Part shown: piece by piece, positions 55,634 to 64,000 of the stretch
Numbering within the stretch: the first letter of the stretch is position 1
Layout of the letters: every line of letters begins with the position of its first letter
NCBI RefSeq assembly: GCF_900105555.1
Contig: NZ_FNTZ01000001.1
Location: 3,289,501-3,353,500 of the forward strand
Source of the DNA: Pseudomonas coleopterorum
Lineage (GTDB): Bacteria > Pseudomonadota > Gammaproteobacteria > Pseudomonadales > Pseudomonadaceae
Length of the DNA stretch: 64,000 nt
Direction of reading: 5' to 3'
Translations under genes and position numbers: made by a program
The notes under the pieces: generated by a model
The model's input: only the letters and a program-made list of their open reading frames with translations
Told to the model about the DNA's origin: nothing
The model's database searches: none

Positions 55634-55828
55634 TCAGCCTTTCTTCTTTTTCCGCTTGGCGGTGCCCTTCATGTCCTTCAACCGCTGCGCGGCCTGCTCG
55701 TTCACCTCGCGGCGCTCATCCTTGTCCATCTTCTTCCAGGCCTTGCACTCAGGCTTGGTCCGTCCGCAGGCGATACAGGTGTCATCGGTGAACTTGCAGA
55801 CGCTGATACAGGGGTTCTTGCTGCTCAT
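55634..55828 (-). CDS. DUF1289 small Cys-rich protein
   Basis: A 64-residue protein from ATG 55828 (MSSKNPCISVCKFTDDTCIA) with the four-cysteine DUF1289 motif CxxxC...CxxC (NPCISVCKFTDDTCIACGRT), a conserved Trp (CKAWKKM) and a Lys-rich tail. The Cys set may bind metal or an Fe-S cluster; function unknown. It lies 112 bases upstream of rluB, same strand. A longer start at 55894 would add residues outside the family. Confidence 0.85.
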   Translation of the reverse strand: MSSKNPCISVCKFTDDTCIACGRTKPECKAWKKMDKDERREVNEQAAQRLKDMKGTAKRKKKKG

Positions 55829-56115
55829 GGGACGGGCCACCGGTGCACGATTGATTGGATAAGCGTCAGACAGCGGGGTGTGGCAAATGCGCAATTTTCT
55901 TTACAAGACCGAGCCTTTCAACTGACCGGGCAGTTAAAGCTGCACTCTAAAAAATCACGTTCATAAGTGCTAGCCACGAAAAAACATAGTCAACCTGTTT
56001 CTTTGCTCGATCAACAGGCGGGTGCTTAACTAACTTTCAAGTCAGAGGCTGTATCGCCTCTAATGACACAACCATTCATTCAACCGGTAAGTCTCTACTG
56101 TATGGAGAGTGCACC
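55829..56115. other. AT-rich intergenic segment
   Basis: This 287-base gap is distinctly richer in A and T than the surroundings (for example near 55940-56050) and holds the divergent promoters of the DUF1289 gene and the orphan gene. No conserved motif or further gene recognised. Confidence 0.4.
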
Positions 56116-56586
56116 ATGAGTACCAAAGACCATGACCTGTTCGATCTGTCCACCGTTGAGCGGGATTCCAAACCCCATGCTGATGGGCCAGCGCAGCTCA
56201 CAGTGGACTTCAGCCATGTTCCTTCACAATACGCCGACGAATTTCCAGACAAGACTGTGACATTCACTAATATCCAGATATCTGAAACAACGAGCCGAGT
56301 GATTTCCTCGGCGTACTATATGCCCGAACGTGGAAGTTACTGGGAATTCCTGATCGCCACACCAAAGTCGATTGGTTTCCATATTATTGGCCCCACCGGC
56401 ACTGCTGTTGTCGCATTGCGACATGCCGGCTCGGAGATGCACACGATGGATCACGGCACCGTGAAACTACAGGATTACACGGCGGATGAAAGTTATGAGG
56501 TAGAGCTGGTCAATGTCGGTCAGGCTCAAGCGGACGGCTTCATTATCAGCATTGCGGCCACATCTGGCGCGACAAAAGCCGACTGA
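56116..56586 (+). CDS. hypothetical protein, orphan-like
   Basis: A 156-residue soluble, acidic, beta-strand-rich protein (MSTKDHDLFDLSTVERDSKP; TVTFTNIQISETTSRVISSA; YWEFLIATPKSIGFHIIGPT; YEVELVNVGQAQADGFIISI). There is no signal peptide, TM helix or recognised motif. GGAGAG precedes ATG 56116 with suitable spacing, and a strong terminator follows the stop, so it looks like a real monocistronic gene. Base composition is less GC-rich than its neighbours and it sits next to a tRNA cluster, consistent with acquisition by transfer (inference). Function unknown. Confidence 0.65.
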   Translation: MSTKDHDLFDLSTVERDSKPHADGPAQLTVDFSHVPSQYADEFPDKTVTFTNIQISETTSRVISSAYYMPERGSYWEFLIATPKSIGFHIIGPTGTAVVALRHAGSEMHTMDHGTVKLQDYTADESYEVELVNVGQAQADGFIISIAATSGATKAD

Positions 56587-56596
56587 AATTCAGGCA

Positions 56597-56630
56597 CAAA
56601 AAAAGCGACCCGAAGGTCGCTTTCTTTGTT
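56597..56630 (+). terminator. rho-independent terminator, probably bidirectional
   Basis: AAAAAAAGCGACC-CGAA-GGTCGCTTTCTTTG has an 8-9 base-pair stem, a CGAA tetraloop and T-run after it, and an A-run before it, so it can serve the orphan gene on plus and the tRNA transcript on minus. Confidence 0.92.
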
Positions 56631-56665
56631 CGCTTCGAGGAGTTCAAGGGCCTCGAAGCTGTGTA

Positions 56666-56742
56666 TGGCGCAGCGGACGGGACTCGAACCCGCGACCCCC
56701 GGCGTGACAGGCCGGTATTCTAACCGACTGAACTACCGCTGC
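56666..56742 (-). tRNA. tRNA-Asp (anticodon GTC)
   Basis: A 77-base minus-strand tRNA: acceptor GCAGCGG/CCGCTGC, anticodon stem-loop CCGGC-CTGTCAC-GCCGG (anticodon GTC), T-loop GGTTCGAGTCC and encoded CCA. Confidence 0.97.
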
Positions 56743-56836
56743 GTATCGCTCGGACTTGCGTCCGTTTGAAACCTGTTGATCGAGAACTTTCGAGTTTCTC
56801 GATCGCTGACCCGGAGAACCGAATCAGTACAAAAAA

Positions 56837-56913
56837 TGGCGCAGCGGACGGGACTCGAACCCGCGACCCCCGGCGTGACAGGCCGGTATTCTAACCGACT
56901 GAACTACCGCTGC
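56837..56913 (-). tRNA. tRNA-Asp (anticodon GTC), second copy
   Basis: Identical in sequence to the copy at 56666-56742, with encoded CCA. The two are probably processed from one transcript that also includes tRNA-Val. Confidence 0.97.
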
Positions 56914-56981
56914 GCAGTGTGTGCTCTCGAACTTCAGCACGTGTTACTAGGTGTTGCGTTCTCAGCTGCATTTCAACGAAA

Positions 56982-57057
56982 TGGTGGGTGATGACGGGAT
57001 CGAACCGCCGACCCTCTGCTTGTAAGGCAGATGCTCTCCCGGCTGAGCTAATCACCC
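56982..57057 (-). tRNA. tRNA-Val (anticodon TAC)
   Basis: A 76-base minus-strand tRNA: acceptor GGGTGAT/ATCACCC, anticodon stem-loop TCTGC-CTTACAA-GCAGA (anticodon TAC), T-arm GGCGGTTCGATCCCGTC and encoded CCA. It is first in the Val-Asp-Asp tRNA operon. Confidence 0.97.
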
Positions 57058-57167
57058 TTTGCTTCGCTGAGGCCGCGAAATTTACGCAGGTACCGAACCT
57101 AAGTCAATACCCTGTATGAAGTTTTTTTGAAAAAGGTGCCAAACCCCAGAACTTGTGAAACCTTGCG

Positions 57168-57264
57168 GGCCTCTTCGCGGGCAGAGCCCGCTCCCACAGT
57201 AACCCAGCTCAACTGAGAACTCTGTGGGAGCGGGGCGGGCGGCGAGCCCTCTGCCCGCGAAGAA
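57168..57264. repeat. REP pair, one member with an internal insertion variant
   Basis: GCCTCTTCGCGGGCAGAGCC...CTCCCACA at 57168-57198 is inverted relative to 57222-57264. The second copy carries the extra GGGCGGGCGGCGAGCC block also present in the copy at 5598-5640. It lies just past the metZ stop. Confidence 0.9.
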
Positions 57265-57275
57265 GCCTTCAGCCC

Positions 57276-58487
57276 TTACAGCGCAGCCAGACCGCGCGCG
57301 AGATCGGCCTGCAGGTCGCCCACGTCTTCCAGGCCTACCGCCACCCGAATCAGGCTGTCACGAATCCCTGCCGCTTCGCGCTCGGCTGGCGACAGGCGCC
57401 CGTGCGAGGTGGTGGCCGGGTGAGTGATGGTGGTCTTGCTGTCACCCAGGTTGGCGGTGATCGAGATCAGACGCGTGGCGTCGATGAAGCGCCAGGCACC
57501 CTCCTTGCCTCCCTTGACCTCGAAACTGACCACTGCGCCGAAACCCTTGGTCTGACGCTTGGCCAGCTCGTGCTGCGGATGGCTCGCCAGACCCGAGTAA
57601 TGCACCTTCTCGATCCCGTCCTGCGCTTCCAGCCACTCGGCCAGCGCCTGGGCACTGGCGCAATGGGCACGCATGCGCAGGCTGAGCGTTTCCAGACCCT
57701 TGAGGAAGATCCAGGCGTTGAACGGGCTCAGGGTCGAACCGGCGGTGCGCAGGTAACCGAGCACCTCGTTCATCTCCTTGCTGCGCCCACACACCGCGCC
57801 GCCCATGCAACGACCCTGGCCGTCGATGAACTTGGTCGCCGAGTGCACGACGATGTCGGCCCCCAGAACCAGCGGCTGCTGCAAGGCCGGCGTGCTGAAG
57901 CAGTTGTCCACCACCAGCATCGCACCACCGGCCCTGGCCACTGCGCTCAGGGCGGTGATGTCGACCAGTTCGGCCAATGGATTGGACGGTGACTCGACGA
58001 ACAGCAATTTGGTATTGGCCTTGATGGCCCGCTCCCAGCCGCCGACGTCAGCCAGTGGCACGTAGTCCACCTCGATGCCGAAGCGCTTGAAGTACTTCTC
58101 GAACAGGCTGATGGTCGAGCCGAACACGCTCTGCGACACCAGCACATGGTCGCCCGCGCTGCACAGGCTCATGACCACCGCAGTGATCGCCGCCATGCCA
58201 GTGGCGAAACCGACGGCCTGCTCGGCGCCTTCCAGAGCGGCCAGGCGCTCTTCGAAGGAGCGCACGGTGGGGTTGGTGTACCGCGAGTAGACGTTACCCG
58301 GCACTTCGCCGGCAAAACGCGCCGCAGCATCGGCCGCGGTACGGAAAACGTAGCTGGAGGTGAAGAACAGCGGATCGCTGTGTTCGCCTTCCGGCGTGCG
58401 GTGCTGGCCGGCGCGAACGGCCAGGGTGTCGAAGCACACCCCTTCCAGATCGCTATCCAGTCGCCCGGCATCCCATTCCTGTGTCAT
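57276..58487 (-). CDS. metZ: O-succinylhomoserine sulfhydrylase
   Basis: A 403-residue Cys/Met metabolism PLP enzyme: FASGMAAI-like GFATGMAAITAVVMSLCSAG, SVFGSTISLFEKYF, VDNCFSTPALQQPLVLGADI and the Schiff-base Lys in VHSATKFIDGQGR. The pseudomonad enzyme downstream of purF is MetZ, forming homocysteine from O-succinylhomoserine and sulfide, and feeding MetE encoded earlier in the window. It is 14 bases after purF, so co-transcribed. Cystathionine gamma-synthase activity cannot be excluded from sequence alone. Confidence 0.92.
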   Translation of the reverse strand: MTQEWDAGRLDSDLEGVCFDTLAVRAGQHRTPEGEHSDPLFFTSSYVFRTAADAAARFAGEVPGNVYSRYTNPTVRSFEERLAALEGAEQAVGFATGMAAITAVVMSLCSAGDHVLVSQSVFGSTISLFEKYFKRFGIEVDYVPLADVGGWERAIKANTKLLFVESPSNPLAELVDITALSAVARAGGAMLVVDNCFSTPALQQPLVLGADIVVHSATKFIDGQGRCMGGAVCGRSKEMNEVLGYLRTAGSTLSPFNAWIFLKGLETLSLRMRAHCASAQALAEWLEAQDGIEKVHYSGLASHPQHELAKRQTKGFGAVVSFEVKGGKEGAWRFIDATRLISITANLGDSKTTITHPATTSHGRLSPAEREAAGIRDSLIRVAVGLEDVGDLQADLARGLAAL

Positions 58488-58501
58488 GCCGTTGCTCCCA
58501 A

Positions 58502-60007
58502 TCAGTTGTTGTAGAGGTCTATGATCGCGCTGACCGCCTGAGACTTGCTCTTGTTGGAGTCATTGCGCGCCTGTTCGATCTTGTTCAGGTAGAACTCGTC
58601 GATATCGCCGGTGACGTACTTGCCGTCGAACACCGCGCAGTCGAAGTTCTCGATCTTGACCTTGCCGCCACCGACCGCGTCGATCAGGTCGGGCAGGTCC
58701 TGGTAGATCAGCCAGTCGGCACCGATCAGATCGGCCACTTCCTGGGTACTGCGGTTGTGCGCGATCAACTCATGCGCACTCGGCATGTCGATGCCGTAGA
58801 CGTTCGGGTAGCGCACGGCTGGAGCAGCCGAGCAGAAATAGACATTCTTGGCGCCCGCTTCGCGCGCCATCTGGATGATCTGCTTGCAGGTGGTGCCGCG
58901 TACGATCGAGTCGTCCACCAGCATCACGTTCTTGCCGCGGAATTCGAGCTCGATGGCATTGAGCTTCTGGCGTACCGATTTCTTGCGCGCAGCCTGGCCA
59001 GGCATGATGAAGGTACGGCCGATGTAGCGGTTCTTGACGAAGCCTTCGCGAAACTTCACGCCCAAATGGTTGGCCAGTTCCAGGGCTGCGGTGCGGCTGG
59101 TGTCCGGGATCGGGATGACCACGTCGATGTCGTGCTCGGGACGCTCGCGCAGGATCTTGTCGGCCAGCTTCTCGCCCATGCGCAGGCGCGCCTTGTACAC
59201 CGAGATGCCATCGATGATGGAGTCCGGACGTGCCAGGTAGACGTGTTCGAAGATGCACGGCGCGTATTGCGGGTTGGGTGCGCACTGGCGAGTGTGCAGC
59301 TTGCCGTCTTCGGTGATGTACACCGCTTCGCCCGGTGCGAGGTCGCGGATCAGGGTGAAGCCGAGCACGTCCAGGGACACGCTTTCGGAAGCGATCATGT
59401 ACTCCACGCCTTCGTCGGTGTGCCGCTGGCCGAACACGATCGGGCGGATCGCATGCGGGTCGCGGAAGCCGACGATACCGTAGCCGGTGATCATGGCCAC
59501 CACTGCGTAACCGCCAGTGCAGCGCTTGTGCACGTCGGTGACGGCCGCGAACACGTCTTCCTCGGTAGGCTGCAGCTTGCCGCGCACCGCCAGTTCATGG
59601 GCGAAGACGTTCAGCAGCACTTCGGAGTCCGAGTTGGTGTTGACGTGACGCAGGTCCGATTCGTAGATCTCCTTGGCCAGCTGCTCGACGTTGGTCAGGT
59701 TGCCGTTGTGCGCCAGGGTGATGCCGTAGGGCGAGTTGACGTAGAACGGCTGGGCCTCGGCCGAGGTCGAGCTGCCTGCCGTGGGATAGCGCACATGACC
59801 AATACCCATGTGCCCGACCAGCCGCTGCATATGGCGCTGCTGGAAAACGTCCCGTACCAGCCCGTTGTCCTTGCGCAGGAACAACTTGCCATCGCTACTG
59901 GTAACGATACCGGCAGCATCCTGGCCGCGGTGTTGGAGGACCGTTAGCGCGTCATACAGCGCTTGATTGACGTTCGACTTACCGACGATACCGACGATGC
60001 CACACAT
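58502..60007 (-). CDS. purF: amidophosphoribosyltransferase
   Basis: A 501-residue protein from ATG 60007; this start exposes the catalytic Cys2 ([20 protein letters not shown]) after Met removal, and AGGGG is well spaced upstream. The N-terminal Ntn glutamine amidotransferase domain is followed by the phosphoribosyltransferase domain with the PRPP motif [13 protein letters not shown]. It makes phosphoribosylamine, the first committed step of purine synthesis. It belongs to the conserved accD-folC-dedD-cvpA-purF block. Confidence 0.97.
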   Translation of the reverse strand: MCGIVGIVGKSNVNQALYDALTVLQHRGQDAAGIVTSSDGKLFLRKDNGLVRDVFQQRHMQRLVGHMGIGHVRYPTAGSSTSAEAQPFYVNSPYGITLAHNGNLTNVEQLAKEIYESDLRHVNTNSDSEVLLNVFAHELAVRGKLQPTEEDVFAAVTDVHKRCTGGYAVVAMITGYGIVGFRDPHAIRPIVFGQRHTDEGVEYMIASESVSLDVLGFTLIRDLAPGEAVYITEDGKLHTRQCAPNPQYAPCIFEHVYLARPDSIIDGISVYKARLRMGEKLADKILRERPEHDIDVVIPIPDTSRTAALELANHLGVKFREGFVKNRYIGRTFIMPGQAARKKSVRQKLNAIELEFRGKNVMLVDDSIVRGTTCKQIIQMAREAGAKNVYFCSAAPAVRYPNVYGIDMPSAHELIAHNRSTQEVADLIGADWLIYQDLPDLIDAVGGGKVKIENFDCAVFDGKYVTGDIDEFYLNKIEQARNDSNKSKSQAVSAIIDLYNN

Positions 60008-60048
60008 GCGACGCAACCCCTACTTAATGAATCTGAACTGAGCACCAC

Positions 60049-60606
60049 TCACTGCGCTTTCGCGGCAGGCAAGAGGTGTTCCTTGAACGGAATGTCAGCC
60101 GGTGCGCTGATTCCGCTGGCGAGCCACTGGCTGGACATCCCCAGAATGAGGTTTTTCGACCAGTCAGCAACCAAAAGAAATTGCGGCAGCAGGCGTGATT
60201 CCTGCCACCAGGCATCCTGTTGAACGGGCCCCAGGCTCAGCAGCCCGGCGGCCACCACCACCAGCAGGCCACCGCGCGCGGCGCCGAAGACCATGCCCAG
60301 AAAGCGGTCGGTGCCCGACAGTCCGGTGACGCGAATGAGTTCGCCGATCAGGTAGTTGACCATGGCGCCGACCAGCAAGGTGGCCACGAACAGCACGGCA
60401 CAGCCTGCGATGACACGTGCCGATGGCGTCTGGATGTAGTTTTCGAAGTAACCGGCGAGCGAACCGCCGAACAGCCAGGCCACGCCACCTGCGACTATCC
60501 ACGTGACCAGCGACAGGGCTTCCTTGACGAAGCCGCGTGTCAAGCTGATCAGTGCGGAGATGGCGATGATCGCAATGATCGCCCAGTCGACCCAGGTAAA
60601 TGCCAC
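60049..60606 (-). CDS. cvpA: CvpA family membrane protein
   Basis: A 185-residue inner-membrane protein with four hydrophobic helices (WVDWAIIAIIAISALISLTR; VTWIVAGGVAWLFGG; VIAGCAVLFVATLLVGAMVN; FGAARGGLLVVVAAGLLSLG). This matches CvpA, first linked to colicin V production in E. coli and needed for envelope robustness; molecular function unsettled. It lies 41 bases upstream of purF, the conserved position. Confidence 0.92.
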   Translation of the reverse strand: MAFTWVDWAIIAIIAISALISLTRGFVKEALSLVTWIVAGGVAWLFGGSLAGYFENYIQTPSARVIAGCAVLFVATLLVGAMVNYLIGELIRVTGLSGTDRFLGMVFGAARGGLLVVVAAGLLSLGPVQQDAWWQESRLLPQFLLVADWSKNLILGMSSQWLASGISAPADIPFKEHLLPAAKAQ

Positions 60607-60698
60607 GGTGCGGCCTGCATACGGATAAGGCGGCGCATTTTAGCAGAGCGCGGGCCCGGTAGTAAGCGGCGATTGTCGCCTGCGCCGCAGCGCGCCCC

Positions 60699-60754
60699 TT
60701 CGCGGCCGCTGAGCGGTCCTGCAGCTTCCCGTAGGAGCGGTCAGCGGCCGCGAA
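60699..60754. repeat. inverted repeat of a second REP class
   Basis: TTCGCGGCCGCTGA (60699-60712) is the exact complement of TCAGCGGCCGCGAA (60741-60754); between them is GTAGGAGCGG. This is the GTAGGAGCGG...CCGCGAA family of pseudomonad REPs, different from the GTGGGAGCGGG family seen elsewhere in the window. It lies in the 181-base dedD-cvpA gap and could uncouple the two genes. Confidence 0.8.
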
Positions 60755-60787
60755 GAAAGCGACACGATCCCACGGCGAACCAGGTCC

Positions 60788-61429
60788 TCAGCCGCGTTCA
60801 GGCTCGAAGCGCACCACGAAACCCTGGAGCTTCTGCTGGCGATTGATCACATCGCGCAGCCGTTCGGCCTCGGCGCGTTCGACCAATGGCCCGACGAATA
60901 CCCGGTTCTTGCCGTCGGACGAACGCACGTAGGCGTTGTAGCCCTGCGTACGCAGGCTCTTCTGCAGGGCGTCGGCACCGGCTCGATTGGACAGACTGGC
61001 CAGTTGCACCGACCAGCTGACCGGCAGCCCGTTGGGGTCGATCTTGCTGGCGGTGTCCGGCTTGGCGGCCGGCGCCACCTTGGCGGCTGCAATCGGTGCC
61101 GAGGGCTGCACCGTTTCCACCGGCTTTTTCGCAGCAGCCGCAGGCGCTGAGGGCACCGGCTGGATGGGCTGGCTCGGCGCGCTGGCCTGCACCTGGGCCT
61201 GCTGGGGAACGGGCTCGGACTCGATGATCTGCGGCTCGGGCACGTCAACCGGCTCGACCTGCACCTGGGGCGCGGCCGGTGCCTGCGGCGCTGCCGGGGC
61301 CTGCACCTGAACCTGGCGCACGGTGTCGTCCTGCCGCGAAAACAGCATCGGCAGGAAAATCACCGCCAGCGCGATCAGCACCAACGCGCCGATCATGCGC
61401 TGTTTGAACACCTTACTGGGCAATGCCAT
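60788..61429 (-). CDS. dedD: SPOR domain protein, DedD-like
   Basis: A 213-residue bitopic inner-membrane protein: a short cytosolic start, one TM helix at about 12-28 (IGALVLIALAVIFLPMLF), a long Pro/Ala/Gln-rich periplasmic linker (about 40-130), and a C-terminal SPOR domain (WSVQLASLSNRAGADALQKS; RVFVGPLVERAEAERLRDVI) that binds denuded septal peptidoglycan. It contributes to cell division. Its start overlaps the folC 3' end by 17 bases, indicating co-transcription. Confidence 0.92.
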   Translation of the reverse strand: MALPSKVFKQRMIGALVLIALAVIFLPMLFSRQDDTVRQVQVQAPAAPQAPAAPQVQVEPVDVPEPQIIESEPVPQQAQVQASAPSQPIQPVPSAPAAAAKKPVETVQPSAPIAAAKVAPAAKPDTASKIDPNGLPVSWSVQLASLSNRAGADALQKSLRTQGYNAYVRSSDGKNRVFVGPLVERAEAERLRDVINRQQKLQGFVVRFEPERG

Positions 61430-62720
61430 CCACGCTCTCCCGTTCTACGTTGCCATACATCCATTTCAAGGCCTGGGCGACACAGTGGAACGAGCCGAAC
61501 ACCAGAATCTCGTCACCCTCGCCTGCTGCTTCGCACTGCGCTTCGAGCGCATCGGCGAGGCTGGCATGAGACGTCGTGGTGGCGCCAAGGTTCAGGAGTG
61601 CAGCATTCAACTCGGCGGCTGGCCGGGTGCGAGGGGTTTTCAGCGGTGCGACGGCCCACTCGGCGATGACTGGAGCCAGTGGCTCGACCACACCGGCCAG
61701 ATCCTTGTCGGCCAGCAGGCCGAACACGGCCAGACGCCGGCCCGTCAGAGGCTGGCCCGCCAGACGCTCGGCCAGGAAGCGCGCAGCGTGCGGGTTGTGA
61801 CCCACGTCCAGGAGAATGTCGAGCGTCTTGCCTGCCACGTTCACCCGGTGGCGATCCAGGCGACCGGCCACGCGGGTGTGCGCCAGCGCCCAACCGATGC
61901 GCCCGGCGTCGCGCGGCAGATCCAGGGCGACGTAGACCTGCAGCGCCAGCGCCGCGTTCTCCAGCGGCAGGCTGGGCAGCGGCAACGACAGCAGCTCGAC
62001 CGGGTAGCCTTCGACGTCCACGCCTCGCCACGACCAGTGATCGTCATGCTCGGTGAAATCGTAGTCGCGACCACGCAGATAGAGCGGACAGCCCAAGGTG
62101 GCCACCTGATCGAGCAATGGCTGTGGAGGATCGATATCGCCGCACAAGGCCGGCACGCCGGCACGCAGGATACCGGCCTTCTCGAAGGCCACCGACTCGC
62201 GGGTATCGCCCAGGTATTCGGCATGATCCAGGCCGATGCTGGTGATCACGGCGAGGTCGGCATCCACCAGGTTGACGGCGTCGAGCCGACCACCCAGGCC
62301 GACTTCCAGAACCACGGCGTCGAGCTCGGCACGCTGGAACAACCAGAACGCGGCCAGGGTGCCCATCTCGAAATAGGTCAGGGTGGTCGCACCACGCGCC
62401 GCTTCAACGGCGGTGAACGCTTCGCACAACTGGGCGTCGGTAGCCTGCTGGCCATCGATCACGACCCGCTCGTTGTAGCGCAACAGATGCGGCGAGGCAT
62501 AGACCCCGACCTTCAGCTCGCGGTCCTGCATCAGCGCAGCGATGTAGGCGCAGGTCGAACCCTTGCCGTTGGTGCCGGTGACCGTCACCACACGCTCGGC
62601 CGGCTTGCCCAGGCCCAGGCGTTGCGCGACTTCTCGGCAACGGTCCAGGCCCATGTCGATGGCCGCCGGATGCAACTGCTCCAGGTAGGCGAGCCACTGG
62701 CTCAGGCTACGCTCGGTCAT
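61413..62720 (-). CDS. folC: bifunctional dihydrofolate synthase/folylpolyglutamate synthase
   Basis: A 435-residue Mur-ligase-family enzyme: P-loop [14 protein letters not shown] near residue 45, [15 protein letters not shown], the [14 protein letters not shown] segment, [20 protein letters not shown], and the C-terminal [16 protein letters not shown] domain. It adds glutamate to dihydropteroate and to folates. The start overlaps the accD stop by 4 bases, a conserved accD-folC coupling. Confidence 0.96.
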   Translation of the reverse strand: MTERSLSQWLAYLEQLHPAAIDMGLDRCREVAQRLGLGKPAERVVTVTGTNGKGSTCAYIAALMQDRELKVGVYASPHLLRYNERVVIDGQQATDAQLCEAFTAVEAARGATTLTYFEMGTLAAFWLFQRAELDAVVLEVGLGGRLDAVNLVDADLAVITSIGLDHAEYLGDTRESVAFEKAGILRAGVPALCGDIDPPQPLLDQVATLGCPLYLRGRDYDFTEHDDHWSWRGVDVEGYPVELLSLPLPSLPLENAALALQVYVALDLPRDAGRIGWALAHTRVAGRLDRHRVNVAGKTLDILLDVGHNPHAARFLAERLAGQPLTGRRLAVFGLLADKDLAGVVEPLAPVIAEWAVAPLKTPRTRPAAELNAALLNLGATTTSHASLADALEAQCEAAGEGDEILVFGSFHCVAQALKWMYGNVERESVDGIAQ

Positions 62721-63637
62721 ACGTTGGCAGGCGCCGGTGGCACCACGATGGGCTCGATCGGAGCGGCCACGTAGGTGGGCGTCGGCAGGCCCATGAACTG
62801 GGCCAGCAGGCTGCCCAGGCGCGGACGCAGTTCCTGGCGAGAAATGATCATGTCGATGGCGCCATGCTCGATGAGGAACTCGCTGCGCTGGAAGCCTTCG
62901 GGGAGTTTCTCGCGCACGGTCTGCTCGATCACGCGCGGGCCGGCGAAACCGATCAGCGCCTTGGGCTCGGCGACGATCACATCACCCAGCATGGCCAGGC
63001 TGGCGGAGACGCCACCGTAGACCGGGTCGGTCAGCACCGAAATGAACGGAATGCCCTCTTCGCGCAGGCGCGCCAGAACCGCCGAGGTCTTGGCCATCTG
63101 CATCAGCGAGATCAGGGCTTCCTGCATGCGCGCACCACCGGAGGCGGCGAAGCAGATCATCGGGCAGCGATTTTCCAGGGCATAGTTGGCGGCGCGCACG
63201 AAGCGCTCGCCGACGATGGCGCCCATGGAGCCACCCATGAAGGAGAATTCGAAGGCGCTGGCCACCACGGGCATGCCCAGCAGGGTGCCGCTCATGGAGA
63301 TCAACGCATCCTTTTCACCGGTCTGCTTCTGCGCAGCGGTCAGGCGATCCTTGTATTTCTTGCCGTCGCGGAATTTCAGGCGATCGACCGGCTCCAGATC
63401 GGCGCCAAGCTCGGCACGGCCCTCTTCGTCGAGGAAGATGTTCAGGCGCGCACGTGCTCCGATACGCATGTGGTGGTTGCACTTGGGGCAGACGTCGAGA
63501 GTCTTCTCCAGCTCCGGACGGTACAGCACTGCTTCGCAGGACGGGCACTTGTGCCACAGGCCTTCGGGCACCGAGCTTTTCTTCACTTCCGATCGCATGA
63601 TCGAAGGGATCAGCTTGTCTACCAACCAGTTGCTCAT
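62717..63637 (-). CDS. accD: acetyl-CoA carboxylase, carboxyltransferase beta subunit
   Basis: A 306-residue AccD with the N-terminal zinc ribbon of four cysteines ([20 protein letters not shown] then PKCNHHM) and the carboxyltransferase crotonase-fold core ([60 protein letters not shown]). With AccA it transfers carboxyl from biotin to acetyl-CoA in fatty acid synthesis. It is downstream of trpF with a 164-base gap. Confidence 0.97.
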   Translation of the reverse strand: MSNWLVDKLIPSIMRSEVKKSSVPEGLWHKCPSCEAVLYRPELEKTLDVCPKCNHHMRIGARARLNIFLDEEGRAELGADLEPVDRLKFRDGKKYKDRLTAAQKQTGEKDALISMSGTLLGMPVVASAFEFSFMGGSMGAIVGERFVRAANYALENRCPMICFAASGGARMQEALISLMQMAKTSAVLARLREEGIPFISVLTDPVYGGVSASLAMLGDVIVAEPKALIGFAGPRVIEQTVREKLPEGFQRSEFLIEHGAIDMIISRQELRPRLGSLLAQFMGLPTPTYVAAPIEPIVVPPAPANV

Positions 63638-63801
63638 GCTTTATTTCTCCAGTACCGGGGACTGCTGGCCTGGCCAGGTCCCGCGCATGCTCTTGAGCGT
63701 ATTCAGATATGAAACGAATGCGTGGGCGATCGTGGCGCAGGCTTGAGACCTGCGTGCCGCGCGTTTCGCGAAACGTATGGACGGTGCCGGGCAGCGCGCC
63801 G

Positions 63802-64000
63802 TCACATGCCGCTCCCACGCACCGCCTTGATGAAAGCGTCGATCTTGCCGTGGTCCTTGATGCCCTTGCTCGACTCTACCCCGCCGCTGACATCCACCGC
63901 CCAGGGTTTGACTTGAGAGATGGCCTGGGCGACGTTGCCCGCATGAAGCCCGCCGGCCAGCACGATCGGCTTGTCCAGGTGCTCGGGCACCAGCGACCAG
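63802..64000 (-). CDS. trpF: phosphoribosylanthranilate isomerase, C-terminal part (start outside window)
   Basis: Only the last 65 or so residues are in the window. [20 protein letters not shown] followed by [20 protein letters not shown] matches the phosphate-binding C-terminal end of the TrpF TIM barrel. TrpF carries out an Amadori rearrangement in tryptophan synthesis. Its place before accD-folC is the conserved pseudomonad order. The frame continues beyond the window end. Confidence 0.93.
   Translation of the reverse strand, partial: WSLVPEHLDKPIVLAGGLHAGNVAQAISQVKPWAVDVSGGVESSKGIKDHGKIDAFIKAVRGSGM

Overview
The window looks like chromosomal DNA from a fluorescent pseudomonad, most likely of the Pseudomonas putida group. 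The evidence is the high GC content, the many putida-type REP elements (palindromes built on a GGGAGCGGG...CCCGCGAAG core), the AauS/AauR-controlled acidic amino acid importer, the aot/argR/ast arginine block, and the purF-cvpA-dedD-folC-accD-trpF order. The species is inference. Most genes are housekeeping or catabolic and carry normal, intact motifs.

Layout. 1-5.5 kb: the end of an SDR oxidoreductase, pyrF, a DUF2897 membrane peptide, a short segment with DnaA-box-like 9-mers, then a LysR regulator divergent from an MFS anion symporter and a glucarate-dehydratase-type enolase. 5.5-12.3 kb: the glutamate/aspartate ABC importer gltIJKL with its two-component system aauSR; a perfect AauR palindrome and a GG-N10-GC sigma-54 promoter precede gltI. 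12.4-16.9 kb: a secreted alpha/beta hydrolase, metE and divergent metR with a MetR palindrome between them. 17-22.3 kb: a 1758-residue toxin-like protein. 22.4-31.4 kb: mgtE, a small secreted protein, tRNA-Arg (x2) and tRNA-Ser, csrA, lysC, alaS, ltaE, and an FMN riboswitch driving a type II lumazine synthase. 31.6-32.7 kb: an RTX-like/M91 zinc peptidase fusion. 32.7-45 kb: arginine succinyltransferase catabolism (ast/aru) and the arginine/ornithine importer aotJQMP with argR. 45-55.8 kb: acsA, a DUF2790 peptide, a TccC-like RHS toxin, MFS transporter, arfB, an AroP-type permease, rluB and a DUF1289 peptide. 56-57 kb: an orphan gene and tRNA-Asp (x2) and tRNA-Val. 57.3 kb to the end: metZ, purF, cvpA, dedD-like, folC, accD, trpF (cut by the window).

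Working together: several loci deal with nitrogen and carbon from amino acids. Glu/Asp uptake is probably AauR/sigma-54 controlled. Arginine uptake and degradation to glutamate are probably ArgR-controlled, with TGTCGC-N8-AA-like boxes in front of both aotJ and astC. acsA carries an A-rich leader motif of the Hfq/Crc type.

The accessory content is three unlinked genes for candidate host-targeted proteins. The most striking is the RHS protein at 48.0-50.9 kb. Its RHS core ends near residue 677, followed by about 50 residues resembling the poly-proline FH1 region of eukaryotic formins, then a C-terminal domain with an R-S-E ADP-ribosyltransferase signature (R838, S880-T881, E915-x-E917). No partner TcA/TcB gene or obvious immunity gene is present in the window.
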